From the NCBI GenBank assembly GCA_964019415.1, contig OZ025871.1, positions 9,847,713 through 9,911,712 on the forward strand: DNA of 64,000 nucleotides, read 5' to 3'. Shown piece after piece: positions 33,432-45,000 of the stretch. The position numbers and the translations under genes were made by a program. The stretch is from Ianthella basta (taxonomy: Eukaryota; Porifera; Demospongiae; Verongiida; Ianthellidae). The first letter of the stretch is position 1, and the number at the start of each line of letters is the position of its first letter. The notes beneath the pieces are model-generated. The model searched no databases and was not told where the DNA came from. It saw only the letters and a list, made by a program, of their open reading frames with translations.

Positions 33432-33880
33432 GTAATGGGTGTAAAGCTGAGTGAGGATGGGAAGATGGAGAGTGAGGTGGAAAGGAGAATTGGAATGACA
33501 ATGCAAGCAGTGGGAGCGATAAAGAAGGTGTATGAAATCAACAGACGGAGCACAAGTAGAGGTATTTAAAGCAGGGGCAGTTCCAACGCTAATATATGGG
33601 TGCGAGTCATGGGTTCTAAAGGAGAGGGTAAAGTCCAGGAAGCAGGCAGCGGAGATGAGGGTGCTGAGAAAGATTGCTGGTGTGTCGAGGTTGGACCATG
33701 TTAGGAATGAGACAGTGAGGAAGAGGTTAAGACTAGAACAGGTGCAGAATGCTGGAATGAAAAGGTGGAGAGCCATAGGGTAAGTGTGGTGGATAATGTG
33801 ATGACGGGGAGCAATAGGAAAGAGACCAAGAGGACATCCCTGGAAGAGATGGTGAGAGCTCTTCTGAGACAGTAGGATGT
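33432..33880 (+). mobile_element. Fragment of a non-LTR (LINE) retrotransposon reverse transcriptase
   Basis: A frame-shifted relic that reads VMGVKLSEDGKMESEVERRI, then VPTLIYGCESWVLKERVK and AAEMRVLRKIAGVSRLDHVR, the typical C-terminal end of LINE-type RT proteins (tL-YG-EtW and R-x-L-R-x-I motifs). At least one frame change lies near 33530. No catalytic RT motif is included, so this is a 5'-truncated dead copy. Confidence 0.8.
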
Positions 33881-34150
33881 AAACTATATAAACTCCGTAG
33901 CTGTACAATGTCCATGCAGTTACATTAACCTTTACAAGTATGTGTCCTTTTCTTTCTTTGAACCTCTTATGTCTACTTGTAATGGATGATCCCCACTACT
34001 GAGGATATTGATGCCCACTGAGCATTGATTTATTGAATTTTCCAATATAAACAACATAAGACACTGTGAATTAATAAAGATGCACAAGCCAATATGTGTA
34101 CACCGGGAATACATAAGAATTCAATAGGCCTCGCTGAATAATCATAACAT

Positions 34151-34510
34151 CTACCCAGGCCATAAACACTTGCAGACGTACATAGTCAATCGAAATGGCA
34201 TACTGTAGGTGGCTTGAATTGAGAAAAAGGCATCCTCAGCTGATATAGGCAGCGTGCCTGCATGAGTAAAGAAATTAAAGCTTGCGATCTGCATGTTTGT
34301 CTTCGAAGCTAATGGGTTTATTTCAACAGTCCATTGGCTTTTACTGCCAATCCCGCAAGGACAGTACGCAGAAGGAGGCCTTACCTGGCATGCTGTAGTC
34401 CTTTGTACTACGCCCCAGAATGTCACTGGGACTGCTGTAAGCCAAGTGGCAAAATTGCTTGCAATCGGCACTTGCTGTGCGAGGCTGGCTCGAGCCATGG
34501 AAGGGGCCTA
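34151..34510. other. Open frames on both strands, unassigned
   Basis: About 340 bp is open on the minus strand (PVTFWGVVQRTTACQ; CPCGIGSKSQWTVEINPL) and partly on the plus strand (LLAIGTCCARLARAM). Either could be an exon. I cannot tell which, and I know no family for either. Confidence 0.2.
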
Positions 34511-35015
34511 AATTGGCCACGGAAACACAATTTGACCTCAGTCTTGCGCAGGTATATATTGTGCGAGCGTGACAGTACAAGCATATACAGAAGTGTATTG
34601 AGCAAGCACTGAAGAGCGCATACAGTGTAAGCTCTAATTTGCGTAGGACAAAAATTTTGTGAATTGCCACTTGAAAGGATAATTCGCATTTTTATTTTCG
34701 CGAATGCTCACCAGGTTATATATAATGGTACAATATGTAATAGTTTTTTTATGTATTTGAATACTGAAAATGTAAAGCACAGAATATTTGCAAGAATACA
34801 TTTATACGAATGCCGACTGCCTCGCAAGTGCCTCGCGAGAGCCTCTTGCCTTTCTTTGCGTGTACTTGATGGACCAGATTAATCTGTTTCATGAGTTGCA
34901 TGACATTCTTATACCCATTATGTCAGCAGTCATAGCTTTCCTTAAGACATGCATGGCCTTAGAAATAATTATTCCATGCTAGACCCCACTCTACCCTCCC
35001 CAAAGGAAAGCACTC

Positions 35016-35110
35016 TGGAGGCGGAATGGGTTTAGCATGCTAGACTATCCAAAAATACACGAACAGTGTCCTGCATTGTTGCAAGCAGCTACAGGTTCAA
35101 TCCTCATCGA
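35016..35110 (+). repeat. tRNA-derived SINE-like sequence
   Basis: A D-arm-like A-box region (GGGTTTAGCATGCTAGACT, about 35028-35046) and a T-arm-like B box (GGTTCAATCC, 35094-35103) are spaced roughly as in a tRNA. The anticodon region does not fold well, so a tRNA-derived SINE head is more likely than a tRNA gene. Confidence 0.35.
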
Positions 35111-35281
35111 CCGACATCTCCGGTTGAAGTTCAAGATCTAACCATTCACTGTTTATAGCTAGAAATAGGAGTAAATTATCTTTTAACCTGCAAATCTATA
35201 CCTTATATTTCCTTTGCCTCTGGTCAGATGTGCTCATAAATTGATTTTTGAGCGCATTTTCTTAATTTATATAACTTATTC

Positions 35282-35283
<2 letters not shown>

Positions 35284-35371
<88 letters not shown>
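35284..35371. repeat. (GT)n microsatellite, about 44 units
   Basis: Uninterrupted dinucleotide run of about 88 bp, ending about 34 bp before a candidate exon (35405). At this length it is expected to vary in length between individuals. Confidence 0.98.
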
Positions 35372-35372
<1 letters not shown>

Positions 35373-35404
35373 TACCCCCTCCCCCTCTCCCTTCCCCTGG
35401 TCAG

Positions 35405-35999
35405 TGGAGGAGTTGCCTCGTGCTTTGATGCATTGATACAAGAATACCTCACACAAGACATTGCTGTCAGAGGTAAGACCTTATAATTAAGAACTGCAGT
35501 CTCCCACTTACCCCTCCCCTCTCCCCTGTTCATAGGAATAGTAGTACTGTCACATCCACACACAGTGGACATCTTCACTGCTCATGAGATGGAGTTACTC
35601 GCTCTGTTCAACACACTTTCTGATGACCCTATTGGACCTGACGCCAGCCATCCATCCCACCTCTCCAGTAAGGAGGCCATTCAGATACTAGTGGAGGATA
35701 ACCCTCTTGCACTGGATGACGGAGACTACAACTTGAAGGCCAGGGTGAAGTCACATGATAGTCACATGACCATCGCACATTAGTCACATGACTGTCACAT
35801 GAATCACTATTGTCATCACACAGGACTGTCACTATCGTCATCACATGTGACCATCACTATCATCACCACACAGCTGTCACTATCGTCATTCCCCTCCCCT
35901 CCCCTCCCCCCTTCAGGTCTGCTTCCTGGAGTTCAATGAGATAGTCTGTGACCTCTCCATAAATTGCTTTCAACCCCAGCTACAAGAGACTGCAGGCTG
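35405..35999 (+). CDS. Unrecognised plus-strand gene, three linked exons
   Basis: Exons 35405-35472 (acceptor GGTCAG, donor GAG|GTAAGA), 35536-35744 (acceptor TTCATAG, donor AGG|GTGAAG) and 35917-35999 (acceptor CTTCAG, donor TG|GTGAGA) join in phase. They read FDALIQEYLTQDIAVRG, IVVLSHPHTVDIFTAHEMEL, LALFNTLSDDP, KEAIQILVEDNPLAL and FLEFNEIVCDLS. Helical and acidic, no signal peptide or membrane segment. Introns are 63 and 172 bp, far shorter than in the RTK genes, and base composition is more GC-rich. Function unknown. Confidence 0.5.
35750..35890. repeat. CACTATCGTCATCACA-type simple repeat
   Basis: Degenerate tandem words of about 15-30 bp (TCACATGACTGTCACATGA; CTGTCACTATCGTCAT) filling the second intron of the plus-strand gene. 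Confidence 0.75.
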
Positions 36000-36361
36000 G
36001 TGAGAGAGGACTAGGGGGGCAGGCTGGGGAGATCCCCCTCCAGTGAGCAGGTGGGAGAGCCTGGAAAGTTGAAGGGACCAGACTCGTGTGTGACTGTAAT
36101 GTCTCAGCAGGAGATTGAAGGGTCTATCAGTATCAACAAGATGGTGTATATATGTTATATATGTGAATTCATGGATGCTCCAATTTGCAATTGTGTGGCG
36201 TTGTCTGTTCAGTTCTCTCCATGCCTTGGACATGTGTACCTCTTCCACAGCTCTCTCCATTGCAGATTGCATGTGCCTCTCTGTGTGTGTCTCCTTTATA
36301 TGCATATGGCCCTCTCTATCTCCTTGTGTGTGTACCCCTCTCTGTCTCCCCCTGTCAATAG

Positions 36362-36459
36362 AAGTGGGTCGGCCCACATCTCACCAGTCATCATTGACCA
36401 GCAGTGCCCACTCCTCTCATGGTGCCTCTGGAGTCAGCAGAAGCTACAGCACAGCTCAG
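36362..36459 (+). CDS. Ser-rich exon, candidate continuation of the plus-strand gene
   Basis: Acceptor CTGTCAATAG, donor CAG|GTAGGG. One frame is strikingly serine-rich (TSHQSSLTSSAHSSHGASGV), as in flexible phosphorylated linkers. The link to the upstream exons is not proven because the intervening phases are uncertain. Confidence 0.35.
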
Positions 36460-36591
36460 GTAGGGATGGAGAGAGATGTGGTGTGCACAGGACATGTTGA
36501 CATATGTAGACATAGTGATGCACACAGTGATAGCTACGACATTAGTGACATGTCACACAAGTACAATCACTGACACACACACACACACCGA

Positions 36592-37040
36592 AGGTCTGGG
36601 GTCCTGTTTTGGAAGCCAGTCCATTCGAAAGGGTGGGTTGGCTAGACCCACGCTGGACACACTGGGCTGGGTGGCTGCTGGGCGCCGTGGCTATTCGTAG
36701 CCGTTGTTGGTCGCCCACGGACACCATGGCCGCTAAGGACCGTCGCTGGTAGACCGTTACACAGCCGACCCAAACGAGGGCCCAGTGGGTGTGGTGGCTA
36801 GTTGGTCCTGGCGGTAGGACGCCACGTTACGTTGGTCGCTAGGAGTGGGTGGCCCTCGAACTTGAGACGCGCTGGAATGGGACTCGCCGCCGATGAGGAA
36901 CAGAAACGCTGTCACTCCAGGTGCCTTGTACGCCGGATGTCCCTTCCATCGATAGGAGATGGTGCCACTTCAACGCAAAAGTCCGGGTTTGGTGTCTTCC
37001 CTAGCGACTTCGTGGCGTACCACCCGCCATTTTGGTGACG

Positions 37041-37042
<2 letters not shown>
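36592..37042. other. CpG-rich block between two AC repeats
   Basis: About 450 bp with many CpGs and GTCGC / GCGAC words, framed by (AC)n at 36573-36591 and 37044-37083. No convincing coding frame. Confidence 0.5.

Positions 37043-37043
<1 letters not shown>

Positions 37044-37083
<40 letters not shown>
37044..37083. repeat. (CA)n microsatellite
   Basis: Pure 40-bp CA run next to the CpG-rich block. Confidence 0.97.
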
Positions 37084-37085
<2 letters not shown>

Positions 37086-37149
37086 CACTAGCTACATGTG
37101 TAGCTATTACTACTGCCCACTGACCAGCCTACCTTGACTCCTCCTACAG

Positions 37150-37220
37150 AGCCAGCTCCCCCCCCCCCCCCCCCCCATCCCAGAGACTGTACAAGCACCC
37201 AGCAGCAGCCATGCAGCCTG
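37150..37220 (+). CDS. Pro-rich exon candidate containing a 19-C run
   Basis: Acceptor CCTACAG, donor CCTG|GTGAGG. Reads PAPPPPPPPIPETVQAPSSS. The homopolymer of about 19 C at 37158-37176 makes the frame unstable and error-prone in sequencing. Confidence 0.35.
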
Positions 37221-37372
37221 GTGAGGGAGGGGGAGGGGAGAAAAGATCAAGAGGAAAATAGGTGGAGGAAGAAGGGACTGGTGAAGGAGGACCACACAAT
37301 AGCTATAGTATGCTGACCTTGTGTACTTGTGTGTTTGCGTGTCTGTGTGTCTGTGGTTTCTCCATCCTCCAG

Positions 37373-37482
37373 ATGTGACTGAGTCTACGTAGCTAAGAGC
37401 TGTCAATGGACCACACCATGGCCCACTCGTGCACGTGGACGTGCTTGAGCTCAATCAGGAGTTAGCTGTCAACTGCACATAG
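37373..37482 (+). pseudogene. Exon-like relic with one stop
   Basis: Acceptor CCTCCAG. Reads VTEST, TAG (37390-37392), then LRAVNGPHHGPLVHVDVLEL and NQELAVNCT before TAG at 37480-37482. HVDVLELNQELAVNC resembles CFLEFNEIVCDLSINC of the exon at 35917-35999, hinting at an internal duplication in this gene. Confidence 0.35.
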
Positions 37483-37812
37483 TGCCATGGATGATATGTG
37501 CATACAGTGCTCAGATGCTTATTTACTAAATACATCTTGTTGTATAGTATACAAATGGCTGCCTCGGACTATACTACTTACACAATGCATGCACACACTC
37601 TGCATTGATTATACAAGCTTCAATTTCTTCCAACAAATCTATTCAGTGTACATGCTAGATCATGAGGTAAGTTATAATTGTTAACCAGCATTAGGTGTTG
37701 GGTGGGCTCCTGCATGCATATGCATAAATGCACGTGCACGCTCTGTCTGCGAGTGCACGGTTCCAGGTACACAGCCGTCATTTTTCAAAGCTATAAAACA
37801 CACGTGCACCCA

Positions 37813-37880
37813 GCCCCTCCCACAAGACGCGCACCCCTCCCACAAGACGCGTAGTTACCCCTCCCACCAAAGACTCGCAT
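37813..37880. repeat. Triplicated CCCCTCCCACAAGACGCG
   Basis: Three near-identical 19-25-bp direct repeats, the last diverged (CCCCTCCCACCAAAGACTCG). Confidence 0.75.
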
Positions 37881-38872
37881 CTATGCTCGGAAAGAATTCC
37901 ATCCGTATATAGTGGGTCAGTGTACGCAAGCTAGGTGAGTCGTTGGGAGTCTGCTGTACCTGAAGAACGTACTGTTGCAACTACAAGCCTAATACTATAA
38001 TGCCTAAAACTACGTTTCCACTTGGGTCAACTCTCAGTGTACCCAGCTAGCTACATGTGCACGGCAAGTTCGGTTCGTGCTTTGGTTACCTTGAAGGTTG
38101 TCAGCTGCACTGTGGGTTAGACGACTACTACATTGTCTGGCGACGAAAATGAGCAATGACTTTTCCTCGATTGTGATGTGGAAGACCCGACTAAGCACTC
38201 GCTACAAAAGCATGGCGACTGAAGACTTAACTCGAGGCTGGACCACCGACAGGCGACAGCTAATGATGCAATGGCTGTACTGCCGCTGCAGAAGTACGTG
38301 GTAGTGTAGGGACTCTCTAGGAGACTCGTTCAAGTGCGATGACGAAGCACGAGATGATTCACACAGTTGGCAAAACTGTCGCGCGTGCATGGAGGTTTCA
38401 ACAGTTTGTAGTGTAGTCAAGGACAAAGTCCTCATTCGTGAATGCAGGACTGATCAGGTTAAAGTAAAATCTGTGGCTGGATTCCGTCCATCATGCACCT
38501 TTGCGTGTGGAGCGGGCAGTTCGGAAGTTCGGTTCTGCCATTTCTTGTTGAGAAAATGGCGTTGTAGCGTGGCCGAGTCACTCAGTACATGTCATCCCTT
38601 GTCTGAGAGTGCTGCTCATCTCATTTCTGTACTGCACATTTTACTGGTGGATCATTCCTACTGACAATTTTTCCTCTAGTTGTGCAAACATGCAAGCACT
38701 GCTCAACCAGTTCTCTCTTTCTGTGCCATGGTAGAACATGAGGCACTCCCACAATTGGTATAGAGATCAAGTGTGTCTTCAACACCCAACTTATCCACGA
38801 AGCATCATTAGCATTGCAGGACTGAGAAATGCTGCAGGACATGTCACTCACCTTTTGCAAACAACGGTGCAT

Positions 38873-38966
38873 ATGTTCTTCCTGTATCTAATCCTGCTGT
38901 TGGCTGTGTGGGTCTCAACACAACTCATCACTCCTCCATCATCAGAAGTAAAGACACCAGTGTCAG
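38873..38966 (+). CDS. Possible signal-peptide exon
   Basis: ATG followed by MFFLYLILLLAVWVSTQLI, a good signal sequence or membrane anchor, then a hydrophilic stretch to TCAG|GTTGGT. No downstream exon was identified. It could be chance in an AT-rich region. Confidence 0.25.
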
Positions 38967-39349
38967 GTTGGTGGGTTGATGATACAGTGCGTTCTGTATA
39001 AATTGTGTCATGTTGTGTACAAGCTATCATTAATGAGTAAGAAAACACGTATAATAACTACTAGGCACCTACTGCTGTTGAGAGACCTATGTATACTACA
39101 TTCTGTACTCAGACACTATCTGGCCCAAACCGCCCAACACTCACCTAGCTATTGCTAACCTGTTCACCTCCAGCCAAAAAAGTGGTGAACAAGATATACA
39201 ATTAATGAGCTGCTTAAGTGTTACACTCCCCTTTCAAACTTCCTTTTGACAAATTTCTAACTTGAGTAGTAGATTTAATGTTGTCTGAGACTCGTATAAA
39301 TACATTTTTGTGAACATTTCTCATACATGCAGAAAATCACATACATTAC

Positions 39350-39481
39350 CTTTGCCTTGACTGACTGCATCTAGCCCATCCAAAAAGGCCACAGTTGGTA
39401 TAGTAATATTCAGTATAGTATTGCTCAACACTGTAACTGGACTGATATGCCACAGTCATTGATCCAGTTTCATTGCAAAAG
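39350..39481 (-). CDS. Intact Cys/Trp-rich exon (CGLFGWARC module)
   Basis: 132 nt, acceptor TTTTGTAG, donor AAG|GTAATG. Encodes FCNETGSMTVAYQSSYSVEQ and NCGLFGWARCSQSRQR with all three cysteines. The C-G-x-x-G-W-x-R-C motif recurs in secreted proteins of sponges and cnidarians as far as I recall, but I cannot name the family. Copies at 13220 and 11090 are frameshifted, whereas here the neighbouring signal-peptide exon is the broken one. Confidence 0.55.
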
Positions 39482-40243
39482 CTACAAAAGAGGAAAGATC
39501 TGGTGAAAGTACTGAAGACCATGATGTTACAAATGGACAATTGGCACTCTTCCCACTTCTTTATGTGAAATTATTCCCTGTGAATACCATTGATGTGTAA
39601 CATGCAGGTGGCTGGTATTGTATTAGTAATAAACACTAGCTATACAAACATTAGATTCTTATTATTATCCTCCTAATTAGCTCGCTAATGTGACACAATT
39701 GGGAAAAGTACGTAGTGATTGCGCATTCCTCACAGCATCACATTGAATTATACATTTTATATTAATGTGTTCTATCATGTGGTATTGAATTCAATAATAA
39801 TCATGAGCTACCTCACCATACCTGCGTCCGTGGCTGCATTGTGCTTAACAATATGTCCGTGCCATGAAGTGTCTGACCCGCTAGACCCAATGTCTCACTA
39901 CTGCACAGGGAAGAAAGAGAACCTTTCTTCCTTCCTCGCGCAATGATGAGAGTTTGGGTCCAGTGGGCCAGACTGTTATATGATGCAGCAGCTAAATTCA
40001 TATTAATTATCTGTATTCATTGTAACAATTGGACAGCATATCCAAGGCAGGGATGAATTCGTTTAGCTGAAGAACACTTGCTGCATGTTGCTTGCTTTTT
40101 TGGCTAGTTGTGCAGTATATTCTCTCACCAGCATGGCATGTGCAATTATTTTGCCTGTTGGTTAGCTATATGTCAGGAAAATAATAACATGTGCATGCAG
40201 GTACACAACCAATTTTTACCGGATGTGTATTTGACTATATCTG

Positions 40244-40455
40244 TAGAGCATACTGCAGTGACCTGCATGACCTGCTAGGAGGTGGCTGTGCCATCAGTGC
40301 ACCTACTGGTGTGTGGTGTATGCATCGAGGACCATCCTCTCCCTTGGTGCATGTCAATTAGCTCAGTCACCTGTCACCCTTGACAATTATCACAATGCAG
40401 CACAGCAACATCCACTGTAGGAGAGAACCTGGCAGCCTGTGGTAGACTTCAAGTT
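40244..40455 (-). pseudogene. Truncated third copy of the signal-peptide exon
   Basis: Matches 13620-13830 (SCRSLQYAL region and upstream) but lacks the 3' half of the exon, has inserted bases before the EDG motif and no usable start in frame. Part of the diverged 39.3-41.4 kb copy of the tandem unit. Confidence 0.65.
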
Positions 40456-41084
40456 GTTCCATTAATTTGATTTTGTCTCTTCTGACAGTGTGGCTACTAC
40501 ATGTACAGGGAACTGTATTCGAGATGAGGAATGAGCATACCTTGTTCAGAGAGACAGTTCCATCTGTTCTTTTCTTTCTGCTACACAGGATCCCCTTACA
40601 TACTGCCTAGCTCTACTTCCTACCACAGTTACTGAAATATATATTCCCTTGCATCCCACCAGCACACAAACACCACCATCATCACCATGCTTTAAAGCTA
40701 TTGAGCGGGTAAATATTCCACCAGTGTCCAACTTACACAGTGTTGTCAGTTGAAGCTGTTCACCATGGTTTTACTTCTGTGCTGAATGCATGGAATAAGC
40801 CAATGTTTAACTACTTGTCTCTTGTATTCGGTTGTACATGTGCTCAGCCCCTACTCCACACCCCACATGATGAATATAGTGTGACCTTTGATCAACATGT
40901 TTACAGTAGGACCTTTTATAGCTATAGGATAAAGTAATCCACCAGGTGATGCATGTTCTCTATGAAACTGACAGCGAATCATAACCTGTATTGTTTGAAT
41001 AGGTTTTGATTCAACTGCTTATCGTTTCAGCTTCATACATTATCCATTAAGTATGTCTGCAATGTCCTCCAAACTGGTACGATA

Positions 41085-41420
41085 CATGCACTTGTAGCTA
41101 CAATAGAGGGCTACGTGTGAACACATCCGTATTGGTCTAGTGTGTACAATACATAATTATTATGGTTAGAATATAGTGTCATGTTATACATGCCATATTC
41201 AGGTTACCAATCATTACAGATGTGCCAAAGTTAATTCTCTTGTTATATTATAGGACACTTTATGAACGTACTGCATGCATGGGTCTCGTGTAATATCATC
41301 GCATACTATATTTTGACTAGTTCAACATGGCTTGTTATTATATATGCCTATTCTAAAGCATATTAAATACTTGCTAGATAGTGAGACATTATAATTTACC
41401 ATCTAAGTAAAACAAATACA
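41085..41420. repeat. Third copy of the downstream segment of the tandem unit
   Basis: Matches 12740-13100 and 15740-16110 (for example CTTGTAGCTA, TTCAGGTTACCAA, GTGCCAAAGTTAATTCTC). It lies between the decayed signal-peptide exon and the terminal exon of gene B, as in the gene A locus. Confidence 0.7.
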
Positions 41421-41746
41421 CATTGCTGGATAATAGAATTTATAGGTACTGTGCAATTCATGTTGCCAGCAACTGAATAATAAGAGCTGTGTTGCCTCTT
41501 AGCTGCCCAGGCCTGGCAGCGAAGTTTGTACATGTACAAAGTGAAATTCCTTGTTTGGAATTTGCATATGCATGGCTAGATTTCATGCAATTTTCTATTT
41601 GTGCAGAATAATGGGAAGTATAGGCTTAATTAGTGAATAACATGTGGTAAATTATTAAGCAAAGAATAGAACAGTGAATAATAGAAAGTGAACAATTTGC
41701 GGTATGATCATTAGCTGCAATTCTAACTGTTAGCTATAGTTCTTGT

Positions 41747-42005
41747 TCAAGCATCATTCCCTTCAGTGGCAACTCCTGAACTTGCTTGATGCTGGCAGTC
41801 ACTGAATGCTGTGGGGTGAATGTGAGGAGGTGCCTCCACGCTTTCCTCAGCTGGATCAAGGTCTGCCTTGGTTGCCAAACCATTCAAGGGCATGTACTTG
41901 TACCCTTTTGCATGTGAAATGAGATCATCAAACTCTTGTTTCAACTCCTGGAATGTGGGCCTTGACTCCTTGTCATCACTCCAGCACTTTATCATAATGG
42001 AATAG
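41747..42005 (-). CDS. Gene B terminal exon, distal version
   Basis: 259 nt with its own AG acceptor (TACTGTAG) and stop. Encodes [20 protein letters not shown] and the KGYKYMPL tail. Nearly the same as the proximal version 254 bp upstream in transcription order. Only one can be used per transcript since each carries the end of the kinase fold. Confidence 0.82.
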
Positions 42006-45000
42006 CTACAGTACAAATATGTGTGTTTATGTAAATAATTTTACATAATCTTTAAAAGTATGTGGGCTAAATTCTAATTATAACATGGTGTATAGCATGC
42101 AGTTCAGTAATATAAGGTCTAACAGTGCACCTATATATAGTACATCCACCGCCCACAATACAGAGGGTTAATATGTACAACAACACAGTGCACTTGTTGT
42201 ATGTACGCACATATCAATACTGCAATAGCTGCAATTAAAGCTGTTAGCTAGTTGTAGTTCAAGCATCATTCCCTTCAGTGGCAACTCCTGTACTTGCTTG
42301 ATGCTGACAGTCACTGAATGCTGTGGGGTGAATGTGAGGAGGTCTCTCCATACTTTCCTCAGCTGGATCAGGGACTGCCTTGGTCGCCAAACCACTCAAG
42401 GGCATATACTTGTACCCTTTTGCATGTGAAATTAGATCATCAAACTCTTTCTTCAGCACCTGGAAGGTGGGCCTTGACTCCTTGTCATCACTCCAGCACT
42501 TTCTCATTATGGAATAGCTACATTACAGATAAGTGTGTTTATGCAAATAATTGTACAGAATCTATAAAAGTATGCTGGCTAAATTCTGAATATAACATGG
42601 TGTATAGCATGCAGATCAGTGATATATGGTCTAACAGTGCACCTATAGGACACCCACCGCCCACAATACAGAGGGTTAATATGTACAACAACACAGTGCA
42701 CTTCATGTATGTACGCACATATCATTACCATTAGCTTACATTTGTTCCGGGCACCCTTTAGGAGACTCCAGTCTGTAGCCTGTCATCACCCTGGAGAGGA
42801 TAACTGTGTTGCCAAATTCAGTGTATGGCATATCACCTGTCATGTGCACAATAGAGATGATACAATGATATTATAATGGACTATATACAATAACACTGGG
42901 CTGGAACATGTATAATTATACACATTATATATTACTTAAAATGCAACAAGTGGATTCATTCATATACATACTTCCATAGACTAACCTAGACTGAAGATCT
43001 CCCACAAGCAGACGCCATAAGCCCACCTGCATGGCCAATATATAACAGAAATGTGTTATGCATAGGTAAACCTTGGAAATACATGATTGAAGTTTGTATA
43101 TTACTTGAATTAAGACTCACACATCTGATTTTTCACTGAATTCTCCCTTGAGGAATGTTTCCGGTGGCATCCAGCGAATTGGAAGTCTAGTCCTTCCAGT
43201 TGAAGTGTACTCCAAGGTCTCTTTTGCCAGTCCAAAATCACTTATCTTAAGTAGTTCATTGTCCCCTACTAAGATGTTGCGGCAGGCAAGGTCACGATGG
43301 ATCACTCCTTTAGATAGCAGGTACTCCTGAACATTGGTGGACATATGAAATCCAATGTTCCACAAATAGTAAAACCATGATCAACTTTACGTCTGCCCCG
43401 CTGAAATGAGGACCCATGATTGTTTATCTAACAAAATAATACCTCACCATTCCACTAGCAATTTGCCAGCCAAAGCAAGTTAAGCTCTTGAGGTACTGAC
43501 TAATGTCAGGTACTTGCGTCTAATGGGTGGAAGGAAGCAGAGTCTACATCTGTAGCAGTATAGTTGTTGAACATTCTTTGAATTGCAACATAATCCTCAG
43601 TAAAATGCAATGCTTTGAGTGCATGTCATGTAAGTAATGGAATGCATTTGCCTGAAACTTTTGTGTTGTATACATTGTATAAATGTGTTGTATAAAATTT
43701 ATGCATTGGATAAAATTGTTAAAATGGTATATTACTATAATTGCTGAGATAAGCCACTGATCAACCCATCACTACTCAGGAAACAGACAAAATTAAGTTT
43801 CAGTATCCCTTAGTTCAGCAGTTACCTTCTTTGCTCTGAGATAGTCTTTCAGGCTCCCATGAGGAACAAACTGCATGATGAGCATCACTGGAAGGGTGGT
43901 GGTGACACAACCGATCATCTTCAGAACATGAGGATTATTGCCGTCCGAAACTATCTTCATCAAATCGATCTCATCCATAAATAGTTTTCTCTCATTGTCA
44001 TCACTGCTGAAACCTGCAACAGAAATGACAGGCAACGCATTATGACATTCAAAAATTTAATGTGTTCCTGAGCAAGTGAATCTCAGCACTCACTTCGAAG
44101 CATTTTCACTGCAACAGTCAGGTGCGACTTCCCCTCAAACTCCATTTCTTGCTTGTGTGCATAGATCCTGGGTGACATGGCTGTCACTGATAGCTTTCCT
44201 TTGAACACAGCTCCATAGTTGCCTTGACCTAATTTGTCTCCAACTGTAATCACACTTCTGGAAAGCTCCCAAGCATCTCCATTGGCATCAGATAAGAAGT
44301 GCACTGCCTGTGTTCAAATTGTGAATGGCCATGTGAACGTGTATGAGTAATTTTATGAATGTGCTTACATGTCATTGAATTCATCATGCATAACAATAAT
44401 TATTATGGTACTCTGGCAGTTTATCTTCTTTGATAAAATTGTAATGCACAAAACTACACGCAAATGATAGAACTGATGAATCTTATTTTCCATCAATTCA
44501 ATAATATCATACCTCGTTATTTTTCTGTACACTAGCATGGTACTGTGCTGATGGAACCATCCTGCAGTATTCAATAATTTACATAAAACAGACAGTAGAA
44601 TGGTAACTCTATGCATATGGTTATATCATTATACTGCAGGTCAGTATAATTATATGCCCTTCAAGTATTAGAGAGCTAACTAGAGTGGATCCAAAAGGAA
44701 TGCATCGAAAATGCATCATGCAGTTATGATCACTGGAGTAGTATACTCACAACTCTGACAGTATGTCCCCCATACACAGAAGTGAGCTGATCGAGGACCT
44801 CCTTATAAATGAAACTGTTGAATGCTGCACGGTGTGCTGATCTCCTCATGAATGCTACTAGTACAATATATATACCCAATGTACAAGTGCACTACCTCTC
44901 TGTCTTCTGTCTTCTGCATTTTCTGGTTCTGCACCAGATGCAGACTGCAATAGGCACACAAGCTCCCCCAACAGACAGAAACACAGCAACCACAACTGCC

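Noticed and set aside
33426..33908. 160-codon minus-strand frame rich in Ser/His/Pro
   Set aside because: Antisense shadow of the LINE reverse-transcriptase fragment on the plus strand.
35041..35110. Functional tRNA gene
   Set aside because: B-box present, but acceptor and anticodon stems do not pair convincingly.
35214..35486. Cys-Val repeat protein
   Set aside because: Translation of the (GT)n microsatellite; the real exon candidate starts after it at 35405.
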